Shown: positions 1 to 12,268, counted from the first letter of the stretch. The stretch is DNA of 64,000 nt from Chlorocebus sabaeus (GCF_047675955.1 NC_132910.1:111335143-111399142); one strand, 5' to 3'. Program-made: numbers and translations. Notes: a model not told the origin generated them from the letters alone.

Positions 1-189
1 TTTTTTACCATGTAATTAAAAATATTTGTTCTAGTGATTTCTGTATGCATGCTTACTTTTCACAGTCTAACTGGAGTTGGCTTTATACTACTTCATGCAA
101 AAATAATAAATGTTGAACAACAGAGGTAAGTTTATACTCATCCTTTATGAAATGTTGCATTTACTGTAGTTATATTCTTAGAGTACAAA

Positions 190-1245
190 TCTGCTGAAAA
201 TAAATTATTTCAATTTTGCTGTATCAGTAAATCTCTTTAATTTCCTTCTATTCTGGAAGGTTATTTCATTGGATGTTGGATTGACAGAGTTTTCTTCTTG
301 CTGTTTTCACTCAGCACTTTAAAGTAATTGTTGCAAGTCTCTGTCCTCTATTATTTGTGATGAGAAGTCAGTTGTCATTGAAATTTAATTTACCTATTGA
401 ATATTTGACACCCTTATAAAAATTGTCTGAGTTGCTCCGTCTCTGACATTCCTAGATATATTGCACATGTTTTGTTATTGTTACAGTTTGTATCAGTCAG
501 ACTTTTATCAGAGAGGCAAAGTCAGTAGGAACTATTCAGAGATTTGGTGCGATATTGTTGGTATGATATCTTTATGTTCTGGCTGCTTTCACAATTTTCT
601 CATCATCTTTCGTTTGTGGCAGTCTGATTATTGTGTGCTTAACTGAGTTTTGGGGATTTTTTTTTCTTGTTTTACCTGTGTTTTTTTTTTTTCATATTTT
701 CTGTATAATGATAGTGTAATTTCTTGGATTTTTTAATTTATACCTTTCATTAAATTTCAGAAATTTTTTATTGCTTTCTCAGATAATGTCCTTTAATTTC
801 TCTCTTCTGTTCTGAGAACTCAACTACCCACATGTAAAACATTCTGATATTGTTCTAGATGCCTTGAGAATTTTTTCATTTATTTTTGTTTTGTTTTCAT
901 TTCTGCGTATTAGTTTGAATAATCTCTCTAAGCCTATCTTCAAGCTCACTAAATTATTCTTTCTCTAGTAGGCTATAAAGCCTGTTATCTGTGGTTTTTA
1001 AAGTGTAGATATTACATTTTTAACTCAATGTTCAACTGTAATTTCCATTTGATTCTAGGGGTTTTGCCTTTTCATTTCTTATCATGGTTTCCTTAGTGAG
1101 TTTCAGCATAATTTTAATAGCTGACTTAAAGTTATCATTTGCTAATGCCAAAATATTGGTGATCATGAGGTTGTTTATCGTATTTTGGTTCAAGTTTTGA
1201 GACCCTTACGAGAGTCATCTTCATTGTTCAGTCTGCAGTATTTTT
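190..1245 (-). repeat. Probable ancient L1M-type LINE fragment
   Basis: The T-rich plus strand contains phrases that resemble the 5' half of old mammalian L1M elements read on the minus strand. Examples are the run of upstream-region-like text near 880-960 and 'gtttccttagtgagtttcag' near 1088. Divergence is high and no reading frame longer than about 60 codons survives. A short stretch at about 488-560 also resembles the start of the next repeat (1278 onward). The class call is by resemblance only and the ends are approximate. Confidence 0.4.
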
Positions 1246-1277
1246 AGACATACTGTATATAATTTGTTATCCTTGTG

Positions 1278-1680
1278 GTGGTATCAGGCTTCTATTAGAG
1301 AGCAAAGTTGTAGGAGTTATTCTGAGATTTAGTACAAGAAATTGGTTTATGTGATTGTGGGAATTGACTAAGCAAGTCGGATAGTCTGAGAGTATGAGCA
1401 AGATGAAAGTCGAGGGGGATAGGACAAAGCTGCTGTTCACAAGCATAATTTCTCTTCTTTTTTAAGGAAGACTCATCCTGCTTTAAATCCTTTTAACTGA
1501 TTGAATCAGGCCCACCTAGATTACACAGTGTGATCTTCCTTACTTAAAATTGCCTAATTTGAGGCTTTAATTACATCTGTAGAATACATTCAATCAACAC
1601 CTCGATTAGCGTTTGAATTTTGATTGAATATCTAGGAACTATAGAGTAACCAGGTAGACATACCAAAAAAACCATCACAA
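1278..1680. repeat. Old interspersed repeat, family not identified
   Basis: The block opens near 1278 with text like 'gtaggagttattctgagatt' followed by 'gaattggctcatgcgattatgg'-like sequence at about 1343-1367. It carries 'gaatcaggcccacctagatt' at 1505-1524 and closes with 'aaaaccatcac' at about 1668-1678. This order of phrases recurs in a medium-reiterated primate repeat, probably LTR-like, that I recognise but cannot name with certainty. A partial similar sequence lies at about 488-560. No coding potential is seen. Confidence 0.4.
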
Positions 1681-2407
1681 TCTTTTTGTTCTTTTTTCAG
1701 GATTTTAGTTATTATTTTTGGAAGGGTATGTCTGATAGGAGAAACTTAATTATCACTGAAGATCAAACTCTTTAATTACTTTTTAATTTCACTTTTCTTT
1801 CTGATGTGTTAGCTTTCTTGGCTTTACTTAGTTTTCCGTAGGATCTTATCCTGATTGTGCTCTTTCCAAATTCATCTACATTTTGTGATTATTTTATTTT
1901 TTGTTTCTTATTTGTACTAAGCTCTTTTAGCTTTGTTTTTATCTCACTCTCTTTTTTAAAATTTCCCTATTTTCTCTCTTTGTTTTATGTCTCTGAATTT
2001 TTATTTCTGTTTTGTGTTGTTGATTCATAAGTCAATTTAATTCATTTAATTCTTTTAATTTATTAGAAAATAGCTACACAAAATATATCTACCACACTTG
2101 GTAGCACTTTCATATGAGGTAGCTTGTCTACTTTTTGCTTCTTTTCACATTTTCCTTTTCTATGTGGTGGCTTTTAAAAAATGCAACCTCAGGTGCACAA
2201 AAAGGGATTATTTATAATACTGTGTTCATAACCCATTTTTAAAATTAGTTTTTGCATGGGTCATTTTTGTCCAGTTAGTTAAGGACTTAAGTTTAATAAT
2301 ATAAAATAGGCACCCAAAAACCACATCCAAAAAGTGAGATAGAATATTGAAAGTAAGACATACCTTACTACTGCCAATCCATTTCCTGCTTCCTCTCAGC
2401 TTTATAC
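1681..2407. other. AT-rich sequence without recognisable gene
   Basis: T-rich plus strand, possibly a continuation of the old LINE sequence at the start of the window. I see no gene, RNA or clear repeat boundary here. Confidence 0.5.
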
Positions 2408-2575
2408 CAGGAGTTAGCAAATCACGACCTATAAGGTGGGCATCTGCTTTATAAATGAAGTTTATGTATGTACTGTCTGTGTCTGTATTCAGAGTTGCAT
2501 AATTGCAGTGGAGACCATTTAGTCCACAAGCTAAATTCGTTACAATCAAGCCCTTTAAGGAAGTTGGGTGACCAT
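2408..2575. mobile_element. MER3-like hAT-Charlie DNA transposon fossil
   Basis: The segment begins 'caggagttagcaaatcacga' and includes a degenerate 'ttataaatgaagttt', then 'gtactgtctgtgtctg', 'agagttgcataattgca' and 'gagaccatttagtccacaag', and ends with 'agccctttaaggaagtt'. This matches the order of phrases in the short non-autonomous hAT element MER3 (about 200 bp), with CAG at the outer end. Such elements have no coding capacity and were moved by an hAT transposase in trans. An open frame over it (117 codons, minus strand) is accidental. The copy is very diverged, so the exact family name is tentative. Confidence 0.6.
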
Positions 2576-2639
2576 GCATTAAAAAGCTTTATGATTTATG
2601 TGGTTTTAATGAATTTTTAACTCATTCCTATATTGCATA

Positions 2640-2900
2640 TGTACACTTCGGGTTTTTTTAACTTTATAAAATGAATAGCATTATATTTTTTTTGTGTGTA
2701 ATATTTTCCCTTATAATTACATTATAAAAATCTATTTATATTAATGTGAATTATTTAAATTCACTCATTATTACTAGTGTATATTCTGTTGTGTAAATAT
2801 TTCACAATTTATTAATTTACTCTCCTTTTGAAGGTAATCAGACATTTTCTGAATTTTGGTGTTATGAAAATTTCTGTACTTTCACCTACTACATTGACTA
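2640..2900 (-). repeat. Possible ancient L1M 3' fragment
   Basis: The text around 2670-2890 (short AT-rich run, then 'gaaggtaatcagacattttc' and 'tttggtgttatgaaaatttc') loosely follows the 3' part of old L1 ORF2 on the minus strand. In that part a stretch about an insertion of length one-quarter kilobase has the same order of phrases. Divergence is too high to be sure, and it may be coincidental AT-rich sequence. Confidence 0.3.
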
Positions 2901-4316
2901 TTAACTAATTCAACTGGAACTAGAATATATATTGAGTTTTTTTCTCCTTTTTAGTAAATACATTATTTTCAGTATTACAAAATGCAACAACTTCAGAGAA
3001 ATGTTCTTACATTTAATATTCAAGTGACTACAGTTTTAATGTTAATGTATAATGATCTGTAAACACAAAAGTAAACAATTGATTTCTATTAAGGCCTTTA
3101 TAAACCTATTCATTTTGTGAAAAAATTTATGAAAATTTATCTTTATTTTCTAAACTGGATCATATTAATTTAGTTTGTATATTTCCCCCAAAAAATAAAC
3201 CAGCTTGTGATTCTAACTCTAAAAAAATCCTGAAGTTCTTATGAGGAATTTCCATCTCAATACTTGGATTCACTATAGTCACATCTTTCTTTGTATTTAC
3301 TTTGCAAAATGTAGAAAACTTTCATTTAGATTTAAATATTTATTGGAAAAGTTAATGGTTCATGATTGTTATAAGCACTGTAGAAATCAAAATATGACAA
3401 TTATTTGAGAAACAAAATATACATTTTTAAAACTCAAGTGAAGTTGATATCAAATATAGATTTAGAAGTTTCTCTTATTCAGTAGAAAACACTCCATTAT
3501 TTGGAATGGGTAAAACACTATTTTGAAATATGTTTTGTACTGTATGCAAGCATTTTCTCCTGATTAGTAATTTACACGAAGTATTGTAAAACATAAACAT
3601 TTTCTTGCTGTACAAACAGGGTATCTGGTTATAATATATTTGAACAATTATATGCATATGCCATTTCCATTGTATATCTTTAAATAAAAATTAGTCATAA
3701 AATGTAATAAAACATCATATTTTCATTACTGAACTTTAGTTATTATGATTTTTGTGTATTTACTTAATGACCAGAAATAATTAAGTAAAACTAGTTAAAT
3801 CCTACACATGATATGGATTATGCTATTTGGTTGATCATCCAAGATAAAAATCCCAACATTCATAAGAGCTATTTTCAGTTTTGTTAAATAACTAATATTT
3901 TGAAGCAATAGTATTGCCTTTCTTTTTCATATATGATGAAACTTCTAAAGAATTAACTCACATTTTAATAGCTGTGTTTTGATATGCATCTGCTCATGAA
4001 TGGCTGTAGCATATTATTTCTTATTATGATTTGAATATATGCTTGAATCTGCTGAACTAGACAATTCAGATCTTAAGTTCATTCATTGCATGGGCATGTG
4101 CTCAGGGAGGATACAAGTTATCTATATTACACCTACAGCATTGTACATTATACTTAAAATAATGCAAGTATAATTTAATCAGTAGTGGTACAGTATTTTC
4201 TGCTGATGGATCTCTTTTTCTCAAGCAAATCTAAATTTTTGAAACTTTAAATGAATATTTTCTATTAGCTCTTATTATGAACTCGTCATCTGTTGCTTTA
4301 AGAGATTCTCTCCCAC
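2901..4316. other. AT-rich stretch, nothing recognised
   Basis: Unique-looking AT-rich sequence. Only frames of about 60 codons occur (for example 3475-3657 minus), with no family resemblance. No RNA gene, no clear repeat and no CpG-rich segment is seen. Confidence 0.55.
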
Positions 4317-4446
4317 TGGGTATGGTCACAATATGCCTGTAATCCCACCTACTCAGGAGGCCAAGGCAGGAAAATGGCTTGAGCCCAGGAGTTGGAAACC
4401 AGCCTGGAAAACATAGCAAGACCCCATATAAAAAAGAAATTTTTTT
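4317..4446 (+). repeat. Alu left-monomer fragment (FLAM/AluJ type)
   Basis: Contains 'gcctgtaatcccacctactc', 'aggaggccaaggcagg', 'cttgagcccaggagttg' and 'accagcctggaaaacatagc', ending 'aagaccccatataaaaaag'. This is a single 7SL-derived monomer with its A-rich tail at about 4422-4446. No second arm follows, so it is either a free left Alu monomer or a truncated old AluJ. The many substitutions fit an old age. Confidence 0.8.
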
Positions 4447-4984
4447 AAAAAGATGCTCTCAATAAAATTTGGAATCTTTCTGGAATTTACTCTAGGGCAC
4501 TTTCAGGAATTTTTCATTCTCTGTGTTAGATATTTTTGAATCACAGTCATTTTCTCTGTTTTATTTACTCTGAAACATTTTTCACACTTAACACTTGTAT
4601 CTTTCATTCAGGTCCTTAGAATGACTGTCAATACCTAGATTTATGTTTCATAGTTGTCCAGCACTTCACCAAAGATTGCTACATTTCTTTCAGCAGCTTA
4701 ACCAGAATATGTAATACTAATTATTACATATAATAATAACACATAATTAAAGACATAATTTTAGTTTTCTTTTGCTTTGGTTTACTTTTCTACCAATCCA
4801 ATTTGAGTCTGGTCTTTTTCCTGATTTTCTAAACAAACCTCATTTTTAGATAAATATATTTTGGGAAACGAGTCCTTTAAATATATTTCTTAGACTTTGA
4901 ATTCAAAATACTTTACTGATTTTTAAATATCAACCTCCAAAATGGAATAGTACCTATTTAATAAAAAGGAAACATTCATACATA
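4447..4984. other. AT-rich stretch, nothing recognised
   Basis: Unique-looking sequence between the Alu monomer and the L1M element. No gene or structured RNA is seen. Confidence 0.5.
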
Positions 4985-7900
4985 CATCCAGTGCTTTAAA
5001 TTATCCCCTAAACACTGCTTTCAATGTATCCCACAACATTTGATAAGTTATATTTTTATTTTCATTTAGTTTTAAGTATTTTAAAAATTTCTTTGTAGAC
5101 TTCTTATAATCTCTGTTTTCTTTAGTAGTATGTGGTTTGATCTCCAAATATTTGGGGATTTTCTAGCTATTATTCTGTTACTGATTTCTAATTTAATTCC
5201 ATTGTGGTCTGAGGACATACTTTGTATGATTTCTATTCTTTCACTTCTTTTAAGGCATGTTTTATGGCCCAGAATGTGGTCGTTCTTGGCAAGTGTTACA
5301 TGTAATCATTAGAAACATGTGCATTCTACAGCTGTTATTTGTGAAGTTGTTTATAAATATCAAGTAAATCAAGTCGATTAAAGGGGAAATTCAGGTCAAC
5401 TATATTTTAATGACTTTCTGCCTGCTCGATGTATCAATTTCTGAAAGGGGGTTGTTGCATCCTCAAGTATAATCATGGATTTGTCTATTTCTTCTTGCTG
5501 TTTCGTCAGTTTTTGCCTCAGATATTTTCACCTCTGTTGGTAGGTGCATACACGTTAAGAACGATGAAGTCTCTTTGAAGAACTAACCTTGTTTTGATTA
5601 TGTAATATCCTTGTTGATAATTTTCTGTTTTCTAAAATCTGCTCTGCTTTGTCTAATATTAATGTAGCTTCTCTAGCTTTTTGTTTTATTAACATTAGCA
5701 TGGAATATCTTCCTTTATTCCTTTACTTTTAACTTATTTGTAATTTGTATATTTAAGGGGTTTTTTTAGACAACATAGAGTTAGATAATATTTTAAATCT
5801 AGTCTTCTACTCTATTTTTTAACTAATACAACTAGATCATTGATATTTAAATTGATTATTGCTATTGTTACTTTAATATTTGCCATCTTTGAATTTTTGT
5901 CAATTGATTATACTTGCTCTTTTCTTCCTCTCTCTTTCTGGTTCTGGTTGTGCATTATTATGACTGCATTTTGTCTTCTCTTTTAGTATGTCAACTTTAC
6001 TTCTATTATAACATTTTTTAGTGCTTACCCTAGAATTAGCAGTATACATGTCCAATCAAAGCCCACTCACAAATAATATATTAAGCTTCACGTGTAATTA
6101 AGGTATATTATCAGGGAGTAAATCCCAATTCATTTCTCACATTTCTTGTAATGTTATTGTCATTCACTTTACTTATTTATTTATATGACATAATGATATA
6201 TTACTGATATTAATATTTCAACAGTTATTTAGATCAACAAAATATTAGAAAAATAATTTGTTTTACCTTTCTTTATTCCTTCTCTGATGCTCTTTCTTTA
6301 GTAAGTCTGAGTTAAGATCTATATCGTTTTGTTTCCTCTGAAGATTTTCCAACCATTTTTTTTGCACAGCAAGACATTTGAGAAATTAAACTGGCAGTTA
6401 ATTATCTGTTTTTTAAAGTTTGTGTGACAAGGACCATTTCTTGTTCGCATTGAAAAATAATTTTGCTGTATGTAGAATTCTAAGTTCGTAGAGTTGCCGC
6501 TCAATTATCTTATTTGCAATGCTTGTAAAGGAAAGTGTAATATAATTCTTTCCCTTGTTCTTCTATGTCTAAGGTTTTTTTCCTCTATTTGATTTAACAT
6601 TTTTTATTTTCTCTATTATTGTTTATTTATTCATTTTGCAATTTAAGCCTGATATACTACACTGGTGTAGATTTTTTAGTAATTGCCCTGTTTGGTTTAC
6701 TCTGAGTTCCAGCTATGGCTTGGTTTGACATTAATTTTGCAAAACTCACACCCATTATTACTTAAAATATTTCCTCTCCTTATTTCTCTTTTCCTTTCTT
6801 TTTTTAGCTTTTATTTTTGGTATTTCCATTATGAAGATGATACATTTTGCAACTGTTCTACTGTCTTTGAATATTCTGTTCTATATTTTAAAATTTGTTT
6901 TTATTTTTGTGTTTCAACTTTAGTCATGTCTACTAATATTTCAAGAACACCAATTCAGTGGTGGTCAGTCTACTGATGAGTATATCAAACACATTCTTCA
7001 TCTCAGTTACAGGTTATTTTTGTTTGTTTTTGTAGCATCTCCTTTTGACTCTTTTGCGGAATTCCCACCTCTCTTGTTCTTGCAGGCTGTCTACATTTTC
7101 CATAGGGCATTAAATATTAAAATTAGTCCATTTATATCCCCGATCTGATGACTTCAAAACCCCTGTTGTACCTGAGTCTGGTTCTATTGCTTTATTTTTC
7201 TCTTCAGGGTATGAATTTTCTTGTGTTTTAATATGTTTTATAATTTTTTGTTGAAAGCTGAGCATGATGTATCTGGTAACGAGAACTAAGTTAAATAGCC
7301 CTCTGATGTGGGTTTTGTGTTACTCTGGCTAGGAGTTAGGCTATGTTTTATTTCTACTGTAGCAGTAGGTGTCAGAGGCCTTAATTTCTTCTTACATACT
7401 TTTTTTCTTCTTTCTTGTCATTGGGTTTCCCTAAAAACTTATCTTTTAAAAATAAATTTTGCTTTTTGCAGCTCTTTCAGCTGTATCAGCAGCTGAAATG
7501 CTGCTATGATACTAGAGTTCTGTTCATGTGGTGATATGGTGGGATGGGAGAGAAGCGTTCTATAATACTATGATACATCTTAGTCTTTAGTAATCCTGTA
7601 TTACCGGTCCTCATCTTCATAAGTATGAGAGAAGCATTCTATAATACTATGATACATCTTAGTCTTTAGTAACCCTGTATTACCGGTCCTAATATTCATA
7701 AGTATTTTTCAGTTATTTTTCCCCACCTTAGTTGAGAAAGTAAGGCTAGAGGGGTTGGAATTGGGTAAGGTTTCTCCAATGTCTTTGACCTTTTTGAGTG
7801 GGCCTTTGCCACAAAGACTGCTCAGGGTTTATTCAAAATGATTACTATCCCAAGAGTATTCTTGGCCCCTTTCATTGTGAAAAGAGGTCGGGTTACTGGA

Positions 7901-8250
7901 GGAAAAGCCCATGGCAGATTAGAGGGAAAAACCTAAGACAGAGTTCCAGAAAATTCTCACTTTCATGCTAGTCTATACTCTGCCTCCAGCAGTGAGTCTC
8001 AGTTATCATTTAAGTGTTCCTACCAGTTTATAGCTCTAAAGGATTTTAATCTAGATAATCTGACCTCAGAGGCGGGTCTCTGTATTCTCCCAGATCTCTA
8101 TCTTGGTGGTGTTAGTTTGCCCTATGACTTAAATGTTCTGGTAGCTCTCAGAAGAGTTACTGAGTTTCAGTTTGTTCAGTTTTTTCTTGGTTTAAGGACA
8201 AATGTGACAACTTAAAAGTTCCTTAGATGTTTGACTAAAACTGGAAGTCA
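4985..8250 (-). mobile_element. Ancient L1M LINE, 5' half, minus strand
   Basis: On the minus strand this reads as an old L1M element. The stretch at 5170-5340 ('attccattgtggtctgagga', 'cattctacagctgttatttg') matches a well-known interior part. The block at 7240-7500 ('gctgagcatgatgtatctgg', 'ctggctaggagttaggct', 'gggtttccctaaaaactt') and the end at about 8165-8250 ('tttgttcagttttttcttgg', 'actaaaactggaagtc') match the 5' region. No open frame over about 100 codons remains. A 79-bp tandem duplication (7548-7705) lies inside it. Ends are approximate and several separate fragments may be involved. Confidence 0.6.
7548..7705. repeat. 79-bp tandem duplication, two copies
   Basis: Copy 1 is 7548-7626 and copy 2 is 7627-7705. 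Both run from 'gagagaagc' to 'ttcataagtat' with the same length and no indels. I count four differences (for example agcGttc/agcAttc and aatcctg/aaccctg), about 5 percent. The duplication lies within the old L1M remnant, so it formed after that insertion. It has no coding role. Confidence 0.9.
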
Positions 8251-9597
8251 CAACATCCATTATTTTTTTCTCCCCCTCCCTTTGATCAATTCATGACTCA
8301 GCTGTGGTTGAAATTCTACTCTTGGTCTTTGAATTTCAAAATTACAGTCAAACATAATATCATTAAAAGAACAGATTCAATTTGAGAGATTATGCCTATG
8401 ACTGACTAAATACTCATAGGCAGTCACAGGAATGCATGTACTGCTACTCTGAGCTCTTTCTTACCATAAAATCAGCAACTCAAAACAGGAATTAAAAAAA
8501 AAGAATATTGAAATTGCTAGACAGCTAACCTAAAGCCTAGACCTTTATTTATCAATTTATACTCTTACAAGCTATAATGAAAAAAATCTTGAGAAATTTT
8601 AATGTGAATCCCTCTAACATTTCTACCTTGACCAAGGATAAATTTTCATAATTATCTCTTGGATCCTAAGGCTTTTCATTTACTCTTTGTTGACTACATC
8701 ACCATCTTTTGTAATTGCATTTTGATTTGCATTTATTTGCAATGTTTGTGCTATCTGTGGACCATTTAGGAGCAGAAGCTGAATAATTTTTTTATTGTTC
8801 TTATTCTAATGAATCTCATATATCAGAAAAATAAGTATGCCTTTTTAATGTCCTTAAACGTAATGCATTTCTACAGAGCACTGCTTTTATGGCTTTGAGT
8901 TACTTTGATTTAGAGGATTTGAAATGAATTGCATATGATGTAACATATTTGAAAGTGTCTATGAAGGTAGAAAAGTTTCTGAATTAATTCACCTTAAATG
9001 TTAAAAATATTCTAGCTAATGAGAATGAACTTTTTGCCAAATACACAGAAAAAAATATGGATATACCTTTTGCCAAAGGGTTAGAAAAATTAGAATCATT
9101 TAATTACAAGTCCATGCATGTATAGCACATGACATATAATTGCTTAAGTATAGATTAATGCTGTAAATAAAATTCCATTATATAAATGAATAAATTTCTT
9201 TAACACCCTGTTATTGTACAATTCATTTTGCCATAAGATGATACTAGAGAATATTTTCAAATGAAGCTCCATATTTCTAAAACATTAATAAAAATAAAAT
9301 TTGAAAATGTTGCTTGTGATGAAATTTCAAATATTTGGAAAGTTTGTTAAGTTACCTTGTTCTATCTAGTTGTTAAAACTATGTTCTTTGATTATAGATG
9401 TATAAAATTCTTTAACATGATTTTTAAAAATTCATTTCAATTTACTCATATATAGTAAATTCGTATGTAGAAGAAATACATCAAACAATTTTTCCATTAA
9501 TTTTATCTTATTCAGGTTGAACCCATTATATTTTTGCATATTAATTGACTAAATATATTTGTAACTTGTAGCTCTTTTATTTTTACTGCTAATAATA
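8251..9597. other. AT-rich stretch, nothing recognised
   Basis: Unique-looking AT-rich sequence with short chance frames only. No promoter-like GC-rich block, RNA gene or clear repeat is seen. Confidence 0.55.
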
Positions 9598-9790
9598 AAA
9601 ATAATATGTTAGATGCTTTGTATGTATTAAATCACTGAATCTCTCTGCAAGTTTAGGAAATAGTTTATATTAAACCCATTTTATAGATGATAAAATTAAG
9701 TTAGACAAGTTAAGTAACTGCTCAAAACTTTATATACACTAAATATCAGAATTTGGCTTTATCTCAGAACTCTGTGACTACAAGATACAG
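9598..9790 (-). repeat. MIR SINE fossil
   Basis: Degenerate MIR core in reverse orientation: 'attaaacccattttatagat' at 9669-9688, followed by 'gttagacaagttaagtaact' and 'ctcaaaactttatatacact'. This corresponds to the conserved 'cattttacagatgaggaaac' and 'ttaagtaacttgcccaagg' parts of MIR. MIR is a tRNA-derived SINE that was active before the mammalian radiation. Ends are approximate. Confidence 0.7.
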
Positions 9791-10011
9791 GAAATTAAGA
9801 ACTATTATACTGTCTCTATTTCTAAATGTAATAAAATCCATACATTTTAAATATCTTTAATGCCTTACATTAAAACAAACTACATCAGAGAAAGTTTGTT
9901 GTGTTTTTAAGTATTAGTTGGAAAAAAACTTAACTATGTACATACATATTTAAAACTATCTGGAATATGTTTTCAACAATAGAAAATCAAGTGAAGTAAT
10001 CAATGCTGTTT

Positions 10012-10366
10012 TGAATATTTGTGCCCTCTTCAGACTTTTATGTTGCAATCTTAACCTTAAGATAATGGTATTAAGAGGTAAGTCCTATGGGAGGTGATAC
10101 ACTGATGGGGACATCCCATTAAGTAACCAATGGGATGAATGCATTATTAAAGAGACTAAGGGAGTTCATTTGCCATTTCTGCAGTGTGAGGATGCAGCAA
10201 CAAGGTGCCAACTATGAAGCAAAGAGTGCTTACCAATGAATCTACTGACACCTTGATCTTGGACTCTTCAGCTTCTCAAACTGTAAGCAATAAATTTAAA
10301 TTTCTGTCATTTATAAATTACTCAGTGTATAGCATTTGTTATAACAACATGAATGGACTTGAAATA
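10012..10366 (+). mobile_element. MaLR-type solo LTR (MLT1-like)
   Basis: Starts 'tgaatatttgtgccctcttc', then 'gataatggtattaagaggta', 'atgggaggtgatacactgat' and 'gtgtgaggatgcagcaacaa', with a polyadenylation-type 'agcaataaatttaaatttct' near 10287. It ends 'ttgttataacaacatgaatg'. This order matches the ERVL-MaLR LTR family of MLT1-like elements on the plus strand. No internal sequence follows, so it is a solo LTR. The open frame at 10205-10429 is accidental. The exact subfamily is not certain. Confidence 0.7.
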
Positions 10367-11010
10367 TTAGATTACAACAATTCTCACATTCCAGTTGTTT
10401 TTCTTTTCTTTGTCTTTTTTATTTTTTGAGGGTGTATGTGTAACAAAGTTTATATAGTGTAAACCAAAAATAAAATTCTAAGCCCCTCAACCAACTGATG
10501 GACCCTTCCCTTGGCCAAGGGCATTCCAAAGTTAACCTGAAAAACTAGTTCAGGCAGTGATGGGTATACCCTAGTCCCTTTGGAATTCAGGCACAACTGA
10601 CCAGCATTAACATCAAAACAGAGACCTTAAGACTGATAGAATAGACTCTTTAAGTCTGATGGGGAAAATGTATAATCTATTCTCTCTGAAGCCTGCTACA
10701 TTGAGGCTTCATCTGCATAACAAGAATCTTGGTCTCCATAACCTTTTATCTTAACCTGGACTCTCCCTTCTATTGATTCTGGGTCTTTAGATAAAAACTC
10801 TTTCAACCAATTGCCTATTAGAAAATATTTGTATCCACATATAGCCTGGAAGTCCCCACTTCTAGTTCTCCTGCCTCTCTGGACCAGACTGATGTACATC
10901 TTGCATTTATTGATTGATGTCTTCTATCTCCCTAAAATGTGTAAAACCAAGCTGTAGCCTGACCATCTTGGGCACATACTACCATGATCTCCTAGGGCTA
11001 TGTCATGGGC

Positions 11011-12181
11011 CAGCAGCTCCAAACCTTTTGAAATGAGGGACTGGTTTCATGGAAGACAATTTTTCCACAGACTGTGGGGGTGAGAATGGTTTCGGGATGA
11101 TTCAAGCACACTACATTCATTGTGTGCTTTATTTCTATTATTACTAAATTGTAATATATAATGAAATAATTATATAACTCACCATAATGTAAATTCAGTG
11201 GGAGTCTTGAACTTGTTTAACTGCAACTAGATAGTCCTTGCCTGCTTCTTAGACAGAGTCAATTTCTCAAGACAGAAGATTTGCAGTAGACCAAGAGTAA
11301 TTCACTCAGAGCGGCTGTGTGGGAGATTGGAGTTTTATTATTACTCAGATCAGTCTATCCAAGCATTTGGGGAGCAGATATTTTAAGGACAACTTCGTGG
11401 GTGGGGGGAAACCAGTGAAGCAGGAGTGCTGATTGGTCAGGGATGAAATCCTAAGGAGTCTGGAAGCTGTCTTCTTGCACTGACTCAGTTCCTGGGTAGA
11501 AGCCTCAACATCAGATGAGCCTGTTTATCGATCTGGGTGGTCCCAGCTGATCCACTAAATGCAGAGTCTGCAAAATGTCTCAAGCCTTGATCTTAGGAGC
11601 AGTTCAGGGAGGGTCAGAATCTTATCTCCTCCAGCTGCATGACTGCAAAACCATAATTTCTAAACTTGTTGCCAATGTTAGTCCTGCAAGGACAATCTAG
11701 TCCCCAGGCAAGATTTCAGAAAGGGCTGTTATCTTCTTTGTTTTAAATGATAAACTAGGTTTCTCCCAAAGTTAGTTCAGCGTATGCCCAGGAATGAACA
11801 AGGACGGCTTAGAGGTTAGAAGCAAGATGCAGTCAATTAGGTTAGATCTCTTTCACTATCTCAGTCATAATTTTGCAAAGTCCATTTCAATCCCATCTTG
11901 GGGTGATGAAAGACAGTGACAGATCATCAGGCCTTAGAGTCTCATAAGGAGCACGCAACCTAGATCCTTTACATGCACAGTTCACAATGGGACTTGGGCT
12001 CCTGTGAGAATCTAATGCTGCCACTGATCTGACAGGAGGCAGCGCTCAGGCAGTAATGTGAGTGATGTGGAGAGGCTGTAAATACAGATGAAGTTTCCTT
12101 CGCTTGCCTGCCCCTCACCTCCTGCTGCGTGGCTCAGTTCCAACCAATACTGGTTCAAGGACCAAGGGTTGGGGACCCCTG
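11011..12181. mobile_element. MER1A (hAT-Charlie) DNA transposon, interrupted
   Basis: The left part (11011-11238) has 'gactggtttcatggaagaca', 'gtttcgggatgattcaagca' and 'aattatataactcaccataa'. The right part (11890-12181) has 'gacagatcatcaggccttag', 'gatctgacaggaggcag' and the terminal 'gggttggggacccctg'. These are hallmark phrases of the non-autonomous MER1A element, mobilised by a Charlie transposase. Flanking 8-bp sites 'tcatgggc' (11003-11010) and 'tcataggt' (12182-12189) fit an hAT target duplication with two later changes. A solo LTR splits it at 11239-11889. Family identity is well supported by the terminal repeat. Confidence 0.85.
11239..11889 (-). mobile_element. ERV1-type solo LTR inside MER1A
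   Basis: Read on the minus strand it starts TGAAATGGACTTTGCAAAAT and ends in CA, the usual LTR ends. A polyadenylation signal AATAAA lies at 11334-11339 (plus 'agttttattattactcagat'). The flanks 'gtcct' (11234-11238) and 'atccc' (11890-11894) could be a decayed short target duplication; the MER1A text continues directly across the site. No retroviral genes are present, so this is a solo LTR left by LTR-LTR recombination. It resembles the LTR8 group but I am not sure of the name. Confidence 0.7.
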
Positions 12182-12268
12182 TCATAGGTCACTGGCCACT
12201 CATATTTGACTCAGAATAAATATCTTCAAATATTTTACAGCACTTCATTCACTATCTTTGTCATCAAT

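Larger units (their letters stand above)
10455..12268 (+). mobile_element. Old retroviral-type LTR, split by MER1A
   Basis: The two outer pieces, 10455-11010 and 12182-12268, join into one repeat. The first carries 'cccctcaaccaactgatgga', 'ttggccaagggcattccaaa' and 'aatgtgtaaaaccaagctgt'. The second carries 'ggccactcatatttgactca', then 'gaataaatatcttcaaatat' with an AATAAA signal at about 12215-12220. I recognise this as a widespread LTR but cannot name the family. It is the host of the nested insertions, so it is the oldest layer here. The 67-codon frame at 10696-10899 (minus) has no significance. Confidence 0.6.

Noticed and set aside
2226..2579. 117-codon minus-strand frame
   Set aside because: It covers a MER3-like transposon fossil plus unique sequence, with no coding features.
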